A stretch of 38,491 bases of DNA from Perkinsus olseni (taxonomy: Eukaryota; Perkinsozoa; Perkinsida; Perkinsidae). The notes beneath the pieces are model-generated. The model searched no databases and had not been told where the DNA came from. It saw nothing but the letters and a program-made list of their open reading frames with translations. Position numbers and translations under genes: made by a program. Below, one piece after another: positions 20,835 to 33,270 of this stretch. The stretch covers positions 1 through 38,491 of the forward strand of contig JABANP010000501.1 in the NCBI GenBank assembly GCA_013115135.1, in the 5' to 3' direction. Numbering within the stretch: position 1 is the stretch's first letter; each line of letters begins with the position of its first letter.

Positions 20835-23800
20835 ATGGTAATGATGGATGACCCTGTTGATGGAGTTAGGATTGAAGAGAACGACAACGAGGATAACTTG
20901 TCGGATTGTGATGATGATGATGATCATGATGATGACCACGCTTCAACATCATCGTCATCGTCGTCATCATCGTCATCATCGAGTGAACGTGTGAGAGAGT
21001 AAGTGCTGCGTATAGGGGCTGATAGCAGCTTCTTCTTCTTCCTGACTATATACATGTATGATTATTATTACAGGCCGTCGTCGTCGTCGGCGTTCGATGA
21101 TACTACTACTACCGGCACTATGATGGGAGGCAAGGTCAATTTCCCGCCTAAACCAAGACTTCGGCAGTCACTACGTCATATCAATCAACAGCATCATCAA
21201 CATCAACATCAGCAGCAGCAGCAGCACGGAGTAGAAGGTAGATAATGATTGAGTGTTGTTGTAGCGATGATGGCCTATTGATTATCATAGATCATCATCA
21301 TGACAATGATGACACGAGCAGAAGTACTTATAATATTACAACCAACATAACATCGTCATCATCATCATCAACGACAACAACAACAAAAAGAACGTGGCTT
21401 ATGTGATGATAGTGATGACACTCCTAATGATCATCATCATCATCTTCAACAACAACAACAACAACAACATGAAGATGATACAACATCAAAAGGAGGAGAA
21501 AGTAGTGGAGGTTTCATGAGTTCATGCCGAATGAGTGGCCACAAGGGCAGTAGCAGATTGAAAGATATCAAGGATAGACTGTTGAAGAGGCAGCATAACA
21601 TTAGACATGTAATGATGATGATGATAATCGGTGAATGCAACAACGCTCCGATGATGATAATGATCGTTATTTCAATGATCCTTGCTGCTATTCTTTTTCT
21701 TCTTCTTGTCATCAGTCTGTTATATCAAACGTACGTGCCACGATAATGGGTAGATTAAAGGGGCCTACCCTGACTTATGACCTAACAGCAGCGGAAAATA
21801 AAAGGGATCAATAAGAGACTATGATGGAGGTGGAGGACAACATTCAAGGAAGATTGATAAGGTAGTAGCGATAATAATAGGTCTTTCAATATGTGTAGTT
21901 ATTGCAGCGTATTCAGGATGATTATCATCACGATGGTGGCGATGATGATGACGACGAATGTCTTACGAATGATCATAGCCATCGACAGAGGCAACAGCAG
22001 CAGGAGCAGCATGCTCATTCCCATCACGATTATAATCATCATCATCATCATTTGGTTATCGAATCATTTTGGATACGGCATACCTGCAACATTGTCATCA
22101 TCATCATCGTCCTCGACGTCCAATAATAATCAACATCATCATCAGTCACAGGATATTGAACGAGGAGAAGGTCATGACAGTCGTACTTGCGATGATAATA
22201 ATATTAGAATACCTGCTCAACGACGACAACATGAAGGATCATCATCATCAACAACACATCGTCTTGATAATACTGCCTGTACTAGTGCGACTAGAAGAGC
22301 TGCATTAAAGGCAGTACTACATCAGAAGATGAGTCGCTGGAGGGTGGTAATAATAATGAGAATAATATTAAAGTTGTGTGGTATGATTATTATCAATCGC
22401 CCTCTCTTAGCAAGAGTATGATGATGAAGATAAGAAGATCTCCGAGGATAGTGACTCTGATGATGACGACCACGCCCCCCGCGATGATAACTCCCACGTG
22501 ATAGATTCGAGAAGCAGGGAAAATATTACATCCATCAGCAGTACTACCAGCAACAACAGCAGCAAGGCAGGATCATCGTCATCGAGTATTGATGAGAACA
22601 GTAATAGTAAGGAGATACTTTGCGACGAGAAGGGACAAGAAGGCGAAGAAGAAAGCATAACGGAGGTGGTAGTAGTATAAGAATAAGAATCATGATCGCG
22701 TGAGTGGGACTGTCATCACATACGTGTCTCAGGGGCCTCCGACGACCACGACCACGAAAAGAAGGAGAAGTGTTGTTTTCGGATGCAACCACGTGAAGAG
22801 TAGTGATGATTCGTCGTCGTCATGTTGCTTCGATGATAATAATAATAATAACCACACGGATGATGAGTATGCTGCTGCTGATGCTGATGCTGCTGCTGCT
22901 ACAGTGGGGATGGCTAAATGGGAAGAAGAATCAGATGAAGAAGAGCTTCTACGTGATGATAATAATGATGATAATTGCATTGGTATTCATCACGCTGGAT
23001 CATCTGCTTTTCATGATTATATCTATGATGATGGTGGTGATGATGGATTACCGTTCCCCAGTACACTAGACCAACTGATAATGCAAGAAGAGAATAATGC
23101 TCGTCATCTCGGTCATACCCGCACCGAGTCTACACAGTTCAAAGATAAATTGGGAACCAACACACAAGAAGAGGCACCTCCTACAATCACGGTAGATGAC
23201 ATTGATGGTAATGAAGATGGCGTACTGCCTCCTACAATAAGGGTAGATGACATTGATGGTAATGAAGATGGCGTACTGCCCCCTACAATCACGGTAGATG
23301 ACATTGATGGTAATGAAGATGGCGTACTGCCCCCTACCGTCACGGTAGATGACATTGATGGTAATGAAGATGGCGTACTGCCCCCTACAATCACGGTAGA
23401 TGACATTGATGGTAATGAAGATGGCGTACTGCCCCCTACCGTCACGGTAGATGATATTAATAACTGTGACACTGGAGACCATCATCGTTCTCATTATCGT
23501 GGTTATAATGAGTTCGGGTTGGTGAATGATGATAATGACGATGATGATCATCACCACCAGCGCTCACCGTCACCTAAACGGAGGAAAATAAGGCATGATA
23601 GGAGCGACGACGAACCCGAACTTGATGATACCCAACATGATGATGATGATGAAGGTAATAACAGCTCTTACTGACTCTTACTGGTATTGATTATATTAAC
23701 CTCATGTCGTATCTTCATTATTGCATTTACAATGATCAGAATCGAAGACAGGTATGAGTGGAAGAGAGGTTGATTATGGTTATGGTGGTGGTGGTGGTGG

Positions 23801-25359
23801 TAATAGTAATAATGATGAGGGCAGCAGCAGCAGAAATAGACATACACGACGACGACGACGACATCATCAGAAGATGCTTAAACGCTTCTTGGATGATGAG
23901 GCCAGTGAGAGCGATGATGATGATGATGGTTACTATGATCATAAGGTGCACAAGAGAAAACTAAACAAAAAGGAGAATGATGGAGATGATTATCACAATG
24001 ATGAGGACGATGATGATGATGACAAATCTTCTTCATCATCGGAAGTTGTATCAGAATTGATGGCTGATGTGGAAGAAGAGAACGAATTGAGGAAAAGGTT
24101 GCTTGAAGATAGTGAGAAGTAATGGGGTAGTACGACAACAACAACACCACCACTGGCAATCCGCTGGTTATACACGAGTTGCTCCTTCCGTCAGACTTGC
24201 CGATTTTCACGCTGATTGGGAGATGAAAAGGGACGAAGAACTTATCAGAGCTGTAGAGGGTGGTAAACTATTCAATACTAAGAGGAGGAGGACTAGAATG
24301 GAGGCTGCTCATAACTCTTCCTTGGAGGATGCTGGAAATGGTTATTCTTATACCAATAACGCCAGCAGTAATAATCGACATCTTCGGATGAAAAGGCATA
24401 AATTGGAGGAGATGATTCGAGGTAATGTGAGCATGATCATCATCATCACCGCCATTACAAAAATGATAATATATTTATCATTAATACTCGCTTATCAGCT
24501 GCTGAGAGGGATGTCGCCGAAGAATTGGAAAAAAACTCCATCAACAAGAATATGATGATGATGATATGGATTCAATGGATCTTGGTAGGCGGGAAGGGGG
24601 TCGCATCCTCAACTTGAATTATCTTAATACTCCAGGTAGTGATCTAGTCGTGAGTGAGGATGACGCTGGTGAAGAGAGTTATGATGAGGATAATCGGAGG
24701 GGCCAACAATCGGAAGTGAAGGAGATGGTAATCAGAAGATTGAAGGAAGCACGGTAAGAATCAACTCACGTATCCATGATTATGATGATATTCGTGCTTA
24801 ACAGAGAAAAAGAGAGGATTAATAAGAGACAAGAGGGCGAAAGAAGGAAGGTGATATACTTGCAATACTACCAGTATCCAACGATGATGTTAGCTTCATA
24901 GCACTTAGAAAGCCATTGAGGACGTTAAATCACAGCTGGAGAGTGGATTATCTACATTAGAGGATAGAGAACAAGAACAATATATAAGAGTAATGATTGT
25001 ATTTATAACTGTCATTATTATTATCATAATAGTCGTTATTATATTCATCCATAACAGATACGTACTACGAGACGTGCTTCAGTCGGCAATGTAAAGAGCT
25101 GTATGTTCCCTACTGCCCGGCGAGAAGAAGACCAGGAAAAGCAACAACACCAGGAGGAGGAACTACCCTCTCCTCCAACTAATGGTGCTTGTGCCCCTTA
25201 TGAAGCAACCGATGATCTACACAAGGGCATGCATGCTGCAACCCATGATGCAGCCACTCTTCAACAACCAACAGTCGTCAATAGTAACAGTATCGTCGAT
25301 CATGGTCATTTCCTTGTCAATGATTGCTTGATAATGAATAGTCGATCATCATGTCATGG

Positions 25360-25403
<44 letters not shown>

Positions 25404-25453
25404 CAGATAAGGTAGTTGTAAGGCAGTTGTATTGTTCGTGTAGTAGACTGTGA
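20835..25453 (+). CDS. Low-complexity Asp/Ser/His/Gln-rich protein with coiled coils, about 15 exons
   Basis: Exons with consistent phases: 20835-20998, 21074-21237, 21291-21608, 21716-21861 (may hide one more intron), 21908-22054, 22146-22343, 22411-22665, 22733-23654, 23740-24118, 24195-24421, 24499-24753, 24805-24850, 24909-24989 and 25058-25453. All introns are GT-AG, 46-107 bp, often GTAATG at the donor. The product is about 1,200 aa: poly-Ser/Asp N-terminus, His/Gln runs, six 17-aa repeats, basic and acidic blocks, and charged helices late in the protein (EEENELRKRLLEDSE, KERINKRQEGERRK, IEDVKSQLESGLSTLED). It ends with a poly-Asp run and CSCSRL. No catalytic domain recognised; composition suggests a nuclear or RNA/chromatin-associated scaffold. 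One surplus A near 21392 and one missing A near 24531 break the frame. Likely a host gene, as it lacks transposon features. Confidence 0.7.
23177..23461 (+). repeat. 51-bp in-frame minisatellite (PPTITVDDIDGNEDGVL)
   Basis: Five full units and a partial sixth lie inside exon 22733-23654. The 51-bp unit encodes 17 residues; variants are ITV, IRV and VTV. The period keeps frame. Silent and non-silent changes are few, so expansion is recent. Confidence 0.93.
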
Positions 25454-26698
25454 AGGTCATGCTCCTTTCAGGCTAACACGTATGAGAAGAAAGCTGGGTC
25501 AACGCAGAGGGTCTCTTCTCCCCCTCCTATAAGGAGAGGGTCTATAAGTAGCAGATGGAAAGTGGGGAATGATAATAATGATGACGGTTTAAGCTAGGAG
25601 CGTCAGCGCTTCCTCTCATGTGATCTCCGTGGAAATGATGCTCTTCAACCATAATTTCAATTAATCGCTATCATCGATGTAGTGTTGTTCTCAATCATTT
25701 GAAGGATGGGGCCACCTATAACTTTCACTGTGAATGCTCTCTTCTCTCATTGAAAGCAATCGTTGGTGCGTCTGTACGAGACCTGCGGAGAAAAGAACAT
25801 TTGTAGGCCACAGCCACCTTCATTCAATGGTGCCCTTGAACGTTTGATTGCCTCGATCTCCTCCTCCGGAACGACATACAGAGGTCCTCACAGACCTCCG
25901 TGACGGAACCTCCGTCAACCGGGACAGACTGAGGTATCTTTCATCGCACTGACCAGAGGTCGGGTCTGTAGGTGGTGCCATTCTGGTCTGAAGTATTCAC
26001 ATGCATACAAACCTTTCCGCCGTTCTGTCTTGAGCGACCGATAATATGCGTTTTACTGCGAACAAACACAACACTGAGCATAACGGAGTTTTCAGAAAAC
26101 ATTGCCAAGACCGAACACTTCAGAATGCGTGCGAGGACTGTTTACTCCGAAACGAGGCGTTACGCTCCAAGCGTATTCTGAGAATTATTTCCGCAAAACT
26201 CTTCAGAAATATCCCGCGGCCTATTGAACCCGCTCGGATCTCTACGCTCCCAGTTTAGAATGGTTTTATGCGCTCCGGAGAAGGTTCGCCGATCAGCTAC
26301 AAATCACATCGACAATGCCACAAATAGTGCAAGTCGCACGTAGTGCAGACGCCGATGCCTTCTCGCCAGGAGAGCAGTGACAAGACCAATTACTGGGCTT
26401 CTTAACTTTAGAAAGTTCGAACGGAGTTGCTCCATCGTTAGCAGTAGTCTGAGTTTTCCTATGTGATGACAAGGAGTCGGAATCGCTGAAAAGTTTCTGA
26501 AAGTGTCGTGAATCCCCGGCAACCGTCCGCGACCTCGCGTAACATTGGGAGAAGAGCTCGTGTCGCGAATCGATCGGTCGGGGATGACGACCCCCATTGT
26601 TGTTGAGGTCGATTCGGCACGGCGAGCTCTAGTCCCACGCGCCCCCATTGTAGCAGGGGTAGAAGAGTAGGTGGTGGTGCAGGTAAGATTGGTCGTCA
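25454..26698. other. Intergenic region
   Basis: I see no gene. There is an inverted repeat CTCCCCCTCCTATAAGGAG near 25520 and a cluster of CCTCCGT/ACGGAGG-type inverted words around 25870-25915. Short open frames at 25972-26258 are not supported by any motif. Confidence 0.4.
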
Positions 26699-27105
26699 AT
26701 GAATCGTCCGCCGACGCTTGGATGGCTACTGGACGAATGGCAAATCTGGGGAAAGGAGAGCAGTCCCCGCTTCAAACCTACGGTGCTGAGGTGGAAAGGA
26801 GAAGATGACAGAGATGTTGCACGGTTGAAGCAAGATGCGTGGATGGTTGCCGTGCGCAGCATTCGACCTGCAACGGCTAAATCGTACGCTGTCGGGGTAC
26901 GGTCATGGATAGGGGTAACCGTCGAAATGACGAAAGCAGACAAGCAGGCCCGGACGCCGGTACCGGCCAAAGTGGAGGAGATCCAGTACTGGCTAGCCTG
27001 TACAGGGAACGCTGGAGAGCCAAGACAGACTTGATGGGGTTGAAGAAGGGGGTAAAGTGGTTTTTGCAACATGCCCGTGCTGACGCGGACTCCGCGTTGC
27101 GCTAA
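26699..27105 (+). pseudogene. Fragment resembling the N-terminal core-binding domain of a tyrosine recombinase
   Basis: Translation from 26699 gives RSIRPATAKSYAVGVRSWIG and then VEEIQYWLA. After a shift of one base near 27015-27030 another frame continues TDLMGLKKGVKWFLQHAR until a stop at 27105. The pattern (AT.KSY..G...W, a helix, then a short segment ending in a basic helix) resembles SAM-like core-binding domains of tyrosine recombinases carried by DIRS or Crypton-type transposons and integrases. No catalytic Arg-His-Tyr region follows. So this is a truncated relic at best, or an exon of a gene I cannot complete. Confidence 0.4.
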
Positions 27106-28479
27106 TGTTTCGCATTGCCGTCACTTTTCCCCATGTTGGATGTCTTCGGCGAGTCAGTCGTTCGGCAAATGACGCGCATGGGTGAGTTACTCACCGTGAG
27201 TATTACTCACTGAGTAAGGTACCACGACCCTTCGGAAGGGTCCCTTCCGCACGCAGCAGGATTCTCAGGGTCTTCTCTATCCGCTGTGAGTATTATTTAA
27301 TCGGGCTGGAATGTCACATTCCGAATGTGTTATGCTGCCAGTTGCTACGGTGTATCTATGGTTGGCACTGCCAACTTGGCAGTTGGGGAAAAAGCGTTGA
27401 AATCCAACATGGTCTGTCCCTGTTACGGTAACACTGTGACCGAAAGGCCGAACAAATCTGCGCGGCAGAATCCCTTGCCGTTCTTGCATGCTACGATTTC
27501 CGCAACTCGAGTAATTCAGCTCTTGGGCTCATGTGTTTAAGAATCTCAAACTGAGATTATACATCCTCGATGTTACTTCGCATCCATACCGAATATTTCA
27601 CGAAGAAAGACTCAACTCAATAAACTGTCGGGGACTGCGTCCCAGATAAGGCGCCGACGAATAACAATTCCTCCCTTCAAGTTAAAATTTAACTGTTAAA
27701 CATTTCAACAGTTGAAAAGACACACGCGCCGCGCGTGACGCGCGAGTGTCTCTTCGCGTTAACCGCTGTCGTGACACAAGTCCATGACGCAGGTAAGCCG
27801 TTCTGGGGCTTAGTAAGTTCGCAATGTAGGAAGCGGCGGTTTCTCCATGAAACCTTAACGACTTCGCCTCGTCCTCTTCAACAATTTCATTCAAGTTGCC
27901 AATGCTTTGCCATCATGTGATGAACCTCGCGATAACTCAAGCTCTTTGTGAATATGGTACTCAGTTGAAGCAGATCCCGACGAAGACCAGACGGCAGATA
28001 AACTTACTCACCGTGTAGTATGGGACTTTCAGGCTGAAAGTTTCAACCGCGGCAGCGTTATGCAGTCCCATTCTCTCCTCTGTGATACTTGAGGTCCGAA
28101 ATCAACACTGTGGCTATGCTTCTTAATTCTTGTCAAGTTAACGACACTGTCAGTCATGCTAGCTATTCTCAATTTCCCTAGCTTGGAACTTCCACACTTT
28201 TGAAGCACCTTCCTTGTTTGTGTCGAACATCGTCAGGACCAAAGAATTTTGTGTAACACGTCTTTAACGACGCGGTTCTTAGTCACAACTCCAAACCTCC
28301 GAGGGACGACGCAGTTCTCGGAGGGACTCCCACAAAGGCTCCAACCCATCGTGGGTGGCCCACGGTCCGTGGGCCACTAAAAGAGAGCTTGGTGGATTAT
28401 AGCTTATAATTGCGAGAGTTCTCAGAGACTACTCCTCAGATACCCTGCTTGTAGTTCCATCGATTCGCCGAATATCCCT
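27106..28479. other. Intergenic region with palindromic hairpins
   Basis: No coding sequence supported. Notable structures: GGTGAGT/ACTCACC with GTGAGTATTACTCAC (about 27181-27210), GACCCTTC-G-GAAGGGTC (27226-27242), and GTGGCCCACG-GTC-CGTGGGCCAC (28355-28377). Also CGCGCCGCGCGTGACGCGCG near 27726. Confidence 0.5.
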
Positions 28480-28929
28480 ATGGATAATACTCGTTACATA
28501 TACACACATTGGAATCGCTGGCGCAGCGATTCTGATGGGCACGATAGCCGTACGGATAACACCTGGGAGGGTCATGGTTTTAATGGGATCTATCCCCCGT
28601 ATTCTGGTTATCATGCAGGAGGATGGTCGGATTGGGGTCAAAACGGAGGTACTTCTTCATGGGATTGGGATCGAAAAGAGGCTTGTTCTTGGAACTACAA
28701 TGACTGGTTCTCCGCCGAGAAGGCCTCAGACGAATGGAGCTGGTATGACGATGGGTGGTTGTCGCTTGCGCGAGTTGGCGAGCGCTTCGTTCTCTCTATT
28801 CGTGACGTGAACCACGTCACGTCACTCCCCGAGGCTAGCCCATTAGTCTTGTTCATTGCTTCTGGCATTCATCTTACCCATGTCACGTTCGTCAATTGGG
28901 GATCTCGGGAACGTCCGAGATGCCGATGA
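28480..28929 (+). CDS. Trp/Gly/Asp-rich ORF, 149 aa, unknown
   Basis: An uninterrupted ORF whose first 100 residues are unusually rich in Trp, Tyr, Gly and Asp (GGWSDWGQNGG, WSWYDDGW). The last 45 residues are ordinary. Its composition recalls the Tyr/Trp/Gly stretch of the gag protein at about residues 280-310 (DGWKDSWW), so it may be the start of another retroelement gag or a single exon. No LTR was found around it. I do not recognise a family. Confidence 0.35.
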   Translation: MDNTRYIYTHWNRWRSDSDGHDSRTDNTWEGHGFNGIYPPYSGYHAGGWSDWGQNGGTSSWDWDRKEACSWNYNDWFSAEKASDEWSWYDDGWLSLARVGERFVLSIRDVNHVTSLPEASPLVLFIASGIHLTHVTFVNWGSRERPRCR

Positions 28930-29000
28930 CATGGTGCCCAGACCCTAGGTGCAGGCGCGAACTTGCTTTGCCAAAAGCTTAATTGCACGCCGAAGGCGCT

Positions 29001-29043
29001 CTTTCGCGCTCCGGGGGTTGGGGCCCCCGGGCGAGCGCGAAAG
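29001..29043. other. GC-rich hairpin
   Basis: CTTTCGCGCTC and GAGCGCGAAAG flank GGGGG...CCCCC, giving a stem of about 16 pairs with small bulges. It stands at the transition from GC-rich sequence to the AT-rich Helitron region. Nothing shows whether it is transcribed. Confidence 0.7.
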
Positions 29044-30200
29044 TTACCCCACGGACCCCGCAAGACCCATAGACTAGTTGAAGCAAATCGTGATTTTTGG
29101 TATTATTTACTTTATTTTTAGTGCACAGCAGGTATGAGGCTGAAATTCGGGGAAGAGGTATGGGAGGAGTTACCGGTTCTGTCCATTACCCTCAGCTAGC
29201 TATTAGCGCTCTGGCTATGAAGTTATAAGCGATTACGGATCCTGCGCAGTCATGCGTTCTCTAGCGTTGGGCATGCGTTTGAACATGCGTATGAGCATGC
29301 GTGCGTTCCCCGAAACGCGCTGGCTTAACGTGGAACGGAAAAACAGTTAGTGCGTGTGTAAGTAACATTAATGAACTTCAAATATATGCTGAAAGCCATA
29401 CTAGTGCGATTTGTTGGCGCAGAGTGCGCTGTTGGAGATATAATAAACAAGTTAAGAGCTTATGGCTCGGTGCTGTTATGGTTCGTTCGGATCGCTCGTG
29501 CACGCGTTACGTGGACGCTTTTGCGGATCTGGGGGTGTAGACCTCTGACTTAGAGGCTGCAGGTGGAGACTCTCCACTGGAGAGTAATTTCTCGTTGTCT
29601 GTCTTCTATGCTTGAGAGTTTTTGTCAGAGGAGGAAATCCATTTTCTATAACTTTGACAGTGATTGATTATTGCTAGTTATGAATTCTTAATAAGTTTCA
29701 TGTTCCGATCTAGTGTCGTATTTCGTAAGACTACAGAGCAGAGATCGGTGTAAGATACAACGATTACAACTTGTAACAGTCGTTGTTGAACGAAATGCGA
29801 ACCTTCCCAAATCAATTCAGTCCGCCAGAAAAAGAACACGATATGGTTGACGAGAACAAGGTGAGCGGCCGCCACGTTCGGTGATGCTGGGATGCCATTA
29901 CAACAATGCTGATGTGTGACTGAGATGTGAGGTATCCTAAGAGAGTGGGTTAGTAGTGCCCATTTGGCATCGTATACGTTGAACGAGGCAGAGTACCGTA
30001 TAACAGAAGTATTCGATGTGTTTTTAGATGAAAGTATTCCGAGAATCAATGTGGCCGTGATATTTTTGCGTGTTGTGTGCATTTTTAGGAATTTAGTTGT
30101 CGTGGTCAAGATGGCAATTTGAATGGGGGACATCTTCATGGCGATAGAGTTGATATTGATCCAATATTTGGAGGTGGGTATTGATAATGAAAACTAAGAG
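29044..30200. other. AT-rich region left of the Helitron coding part
   Basis: It contains five CATGCGT words (29248-29310) and a GTGGAGA/TCTCCAC hairpin near 29564. Possible 5' coding remains lie near 30090-30180, in two frames (EFSCRGQDGN, then GGHLHGDRVDIDP), but they are not continuous. The 5' end of the Helitron element probably lies here; I could not find a TC terminus with confidence. Confidence 0.35.
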
Positions 30201-33200
30201 TTGACGTTTTTAAAACGTCGTTTTAGTTATGAGCCTCATAGGGATGTTATTTATTCATCAGATGATAATCTGCTAGAAGAACAGGCGCGATGTGAAGTTT
30301 GTTGGCGTCGAAGTACTCAATATTGTAGATTACAATTCGATTCTGTTGCTATATCTTCTGTTCGGCGTATTAAATATGGAAGAGCCGTATCTTGTAGCCC
30401 CAATCAAACCTGTATCAACTTATGTGGTTGCTGTGTGGAATACGCAGTTCAAGGGAGTACCCGATGGAAAAGTCTATGGCCTGCCTATTATTACTCGATT
30501 ATTTATAAGCAGATCATGGGACCTACTTTTCGAAATACGGTACTACGAGTTTTACCGTGGGAGCTGAGAGCTTCTTGGATGGATGCCGCGGAGCATCTAT
30601 GTTGTCCTCAAACTGTATTAACAGATTTTTACGCAGTATTTGCAGGATAATCCAATACCTGGTGGGCAGATGTCGTACAGCGCTTTTTTGCAAAGCATCG
30701 AACAATATGCTTTACCTATGATGAGATGTCCTTGGGGATGTTTCGTTCCTCTACTCCAGGGGTATGGTACTATATCTATGCATCATTTACTATTTACATT
30801 CGACTCATCTATTACTGTCAGTCGGGCTGGTCATGGGCCGCAGTTGGTTGGTATGAGATCAGATTGGACTGAGGGTTGCATTCGAGGACTATTCGATATT
30901 GTTTCAGTATGCCCGGGTACTATTATTGATACTGACCATGGGTTATCCATTATTACATGTCGTAATCACGCACGAGGGAGCAGAGAGCAATATGTTCATG
31001 TGCCATATCACCCGACGCTCGGAAGTATACCACTATCGCATCGTGATAATTTGGCTATGCTCCACGTTCAACCACGGGTTGTTAAACCCGCGAGGACAGG
31101 GATATATTGTAACAGTTGGCAATTGTATCGTGAGTGTACTACATCAAATGGTTTGAGCTGCTTCAGCTTAACAGCCGAAGGGACATGGGATCATGTATCG
31201 CCGCGTACATCTGCGGCTGAGTCTTTAACACTTAGGCACCGATCCGATGTTGTGCAGAATCTAATCCGTCGTGCAGAACATGGTCAAGTGCCGAATCATA
31301 TTTTATGTGCAGCATTGGCTTCATTACAACATGGTGATTCCGATAATTCATCACTTGAAGTAGCTCTGGCTGGTAGTACGATGGTTGATGCGTCTGATGT
31401 GATCCGGATGCGTTCAACTTCATTGCGTTCTCGTGTAAACCGTAATGTTGCTCATGAAAGCATTTATATCCCGTATGCGCACGAGTATGGCCTTTATGGA
31501 AGTCGTCCGATAACGCCATCTGTTATGCGAATTTCACGAAGAGTGGATTATTCTTTTTCATTAATATGGTATATTATTTGGATGATGCTCGTCGTAGTGA
31601 GTGTGTGTCCAGATTTTGGCACTCAGCTTATCAGTCCGCTTCCAAGAAGCTCGTCTTCGTGGGCACCATGTCGGAAACAGCTCAAGCTTTTGATTGAGTT
31701 ATTTGTTAGTCGTAGACATCATTCAATACGGTCATGTACTACTGCTGTTATGAACATTATTGCATTTGGAGAACATATGTCTACAAATCGCTGTTTCTGG
31801 ATTGACTTCACCCGTTGTTTACATATCTGCCTTCATACCGCTGGTATTAGGTGTCACGCGGTCGATGAATTGGAAGTATTTTCTCTCTTGGGAAGTATTT
31901 ATTTTCGTGTCGACGGGGGCGCCGAAGGTATATCGTTTCTTCGAAGAAGGAGTCAACATTATGGTCAATTGTGGAACTTGTCTCAATCACAGGTTCCTAT
32001 TACACTTCATTCGTACTTACAACTGCGTGTATTGTTCATCATCGATGAGACAACGGACACACACAATGTCGTTGGCTATGTGAGGCATGGTGGTGGCAGA
32101 ACTGGATGGTGGGAATGTCACTATGGACAACATGCTACGGTCAGTGATAAAGAAGTCCGTGAGTTTAGTATAAATAATCTGGTTTATGCATACTATGCTC
32201 CATCAGACGAACAAGAACAATTTGAGGATGAGAACGATGATGATGATGATGTTGATTTTGTGTCTTTTTTACGCGGACAAAGCAAAGTTTTCTGTGAGCA
32301 GCATAAGATTTTATTGGTCAAAGATGATTTCCCGTCGCGTTTTTTCTGCACTTCACCGTGTTGCTCCAGCCGTCGGCACAAATCTGTATTTTCATGTCCT
32401 TTTGCGGAGCAATGTAGAACCGCTGTGTGTAATAAAGCCTTCACTTTCATAAATGAAAGCTCTTCGGGCCCTATCTGCTTCATTTCTCCTTCCAAAAAAG
32501 AGGCGTTATCTATTGATGTTATTAAACAGGCAGCTCGGCGAACTTGTAACTGTACATCGTCAGTATATACTGATGAGAATGTGGATCAAGCTGGTGCCTG
32601 TTTTGTGGGTGATATTACTAGTGATGATACGAGCTCGGATGAAGTTTCTGCGTTACCCCAGCTGCGAACTAGTACTGGTGATACTTACATGTGTAATCCA
32701 GATACGTTCGGTATTTCGGGTGTGTTTTTGATTAATGGTATATGCAATGCCTTGAAACGTAGAAGCTATGTTGCTGAGTTACCTCGCCGTGCGCAGAGAT
32801 TGTTTCAAAGTCTTGTTAGCAACTGTCGAGAGTGTTGTCCATTATTATATCCGGAAGCTTTAGTCATGCCTTTAATTTTCTGGAAAAAGTTCTCTAGGCC
32901 CGTTATAGGGCCAGTGAACCATAGCTATTGGGGCCCCATGAATACTGTACCAGGGGCATTGCCAATAACTCTCTATAACGAACCTCGAGGCTTTGCTTCC
33001 TTTCAACAGCATGCCATTCTTCGCTTGATGGATTGGGCGAGTCTGTGCTCGTCCGATGCTATTTACGGAATTCTATTATTCGATTTTACGCTTAATACAA
33101 TGCTCCGACATTCCACGTTGAATATGGTTATGCGTATTGGTTGGGAGCATATTTCTGGCAACGCTCACAACGCCTTGTGCGAGTCCAAAGAAGTTTTCTC

Positions 33201-33270
33201 TCGAGATCATGGACAACATTATAAGCGAGTGCAAGAGCTCGCTAGTCTCATATCAGCGTCGCCCCCATTA

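Noticed and set aside
23066..23557. Minus-strand ORFs over the 51-bp repeat
   Set aside because: They mirror the plus-strand repeat, and the plus strand has phased splice sites on both sides.
21609..25057. Stop-free, hydrophobic translations of several introns (21609, 21862, 24422, 24990) as optional membrane segments
   Set aside because: T-rich introns automatically encode hydrophobic residues; lengths are not multiples of three in most, and other introns of the gene do contain stops.
29678..30139. 153-codon minus-strand ORF left of the Helitron
   Set aside because: No motif, opposite to all other coding in the element, and AT-rich DNA with few stops on that strand explains it.
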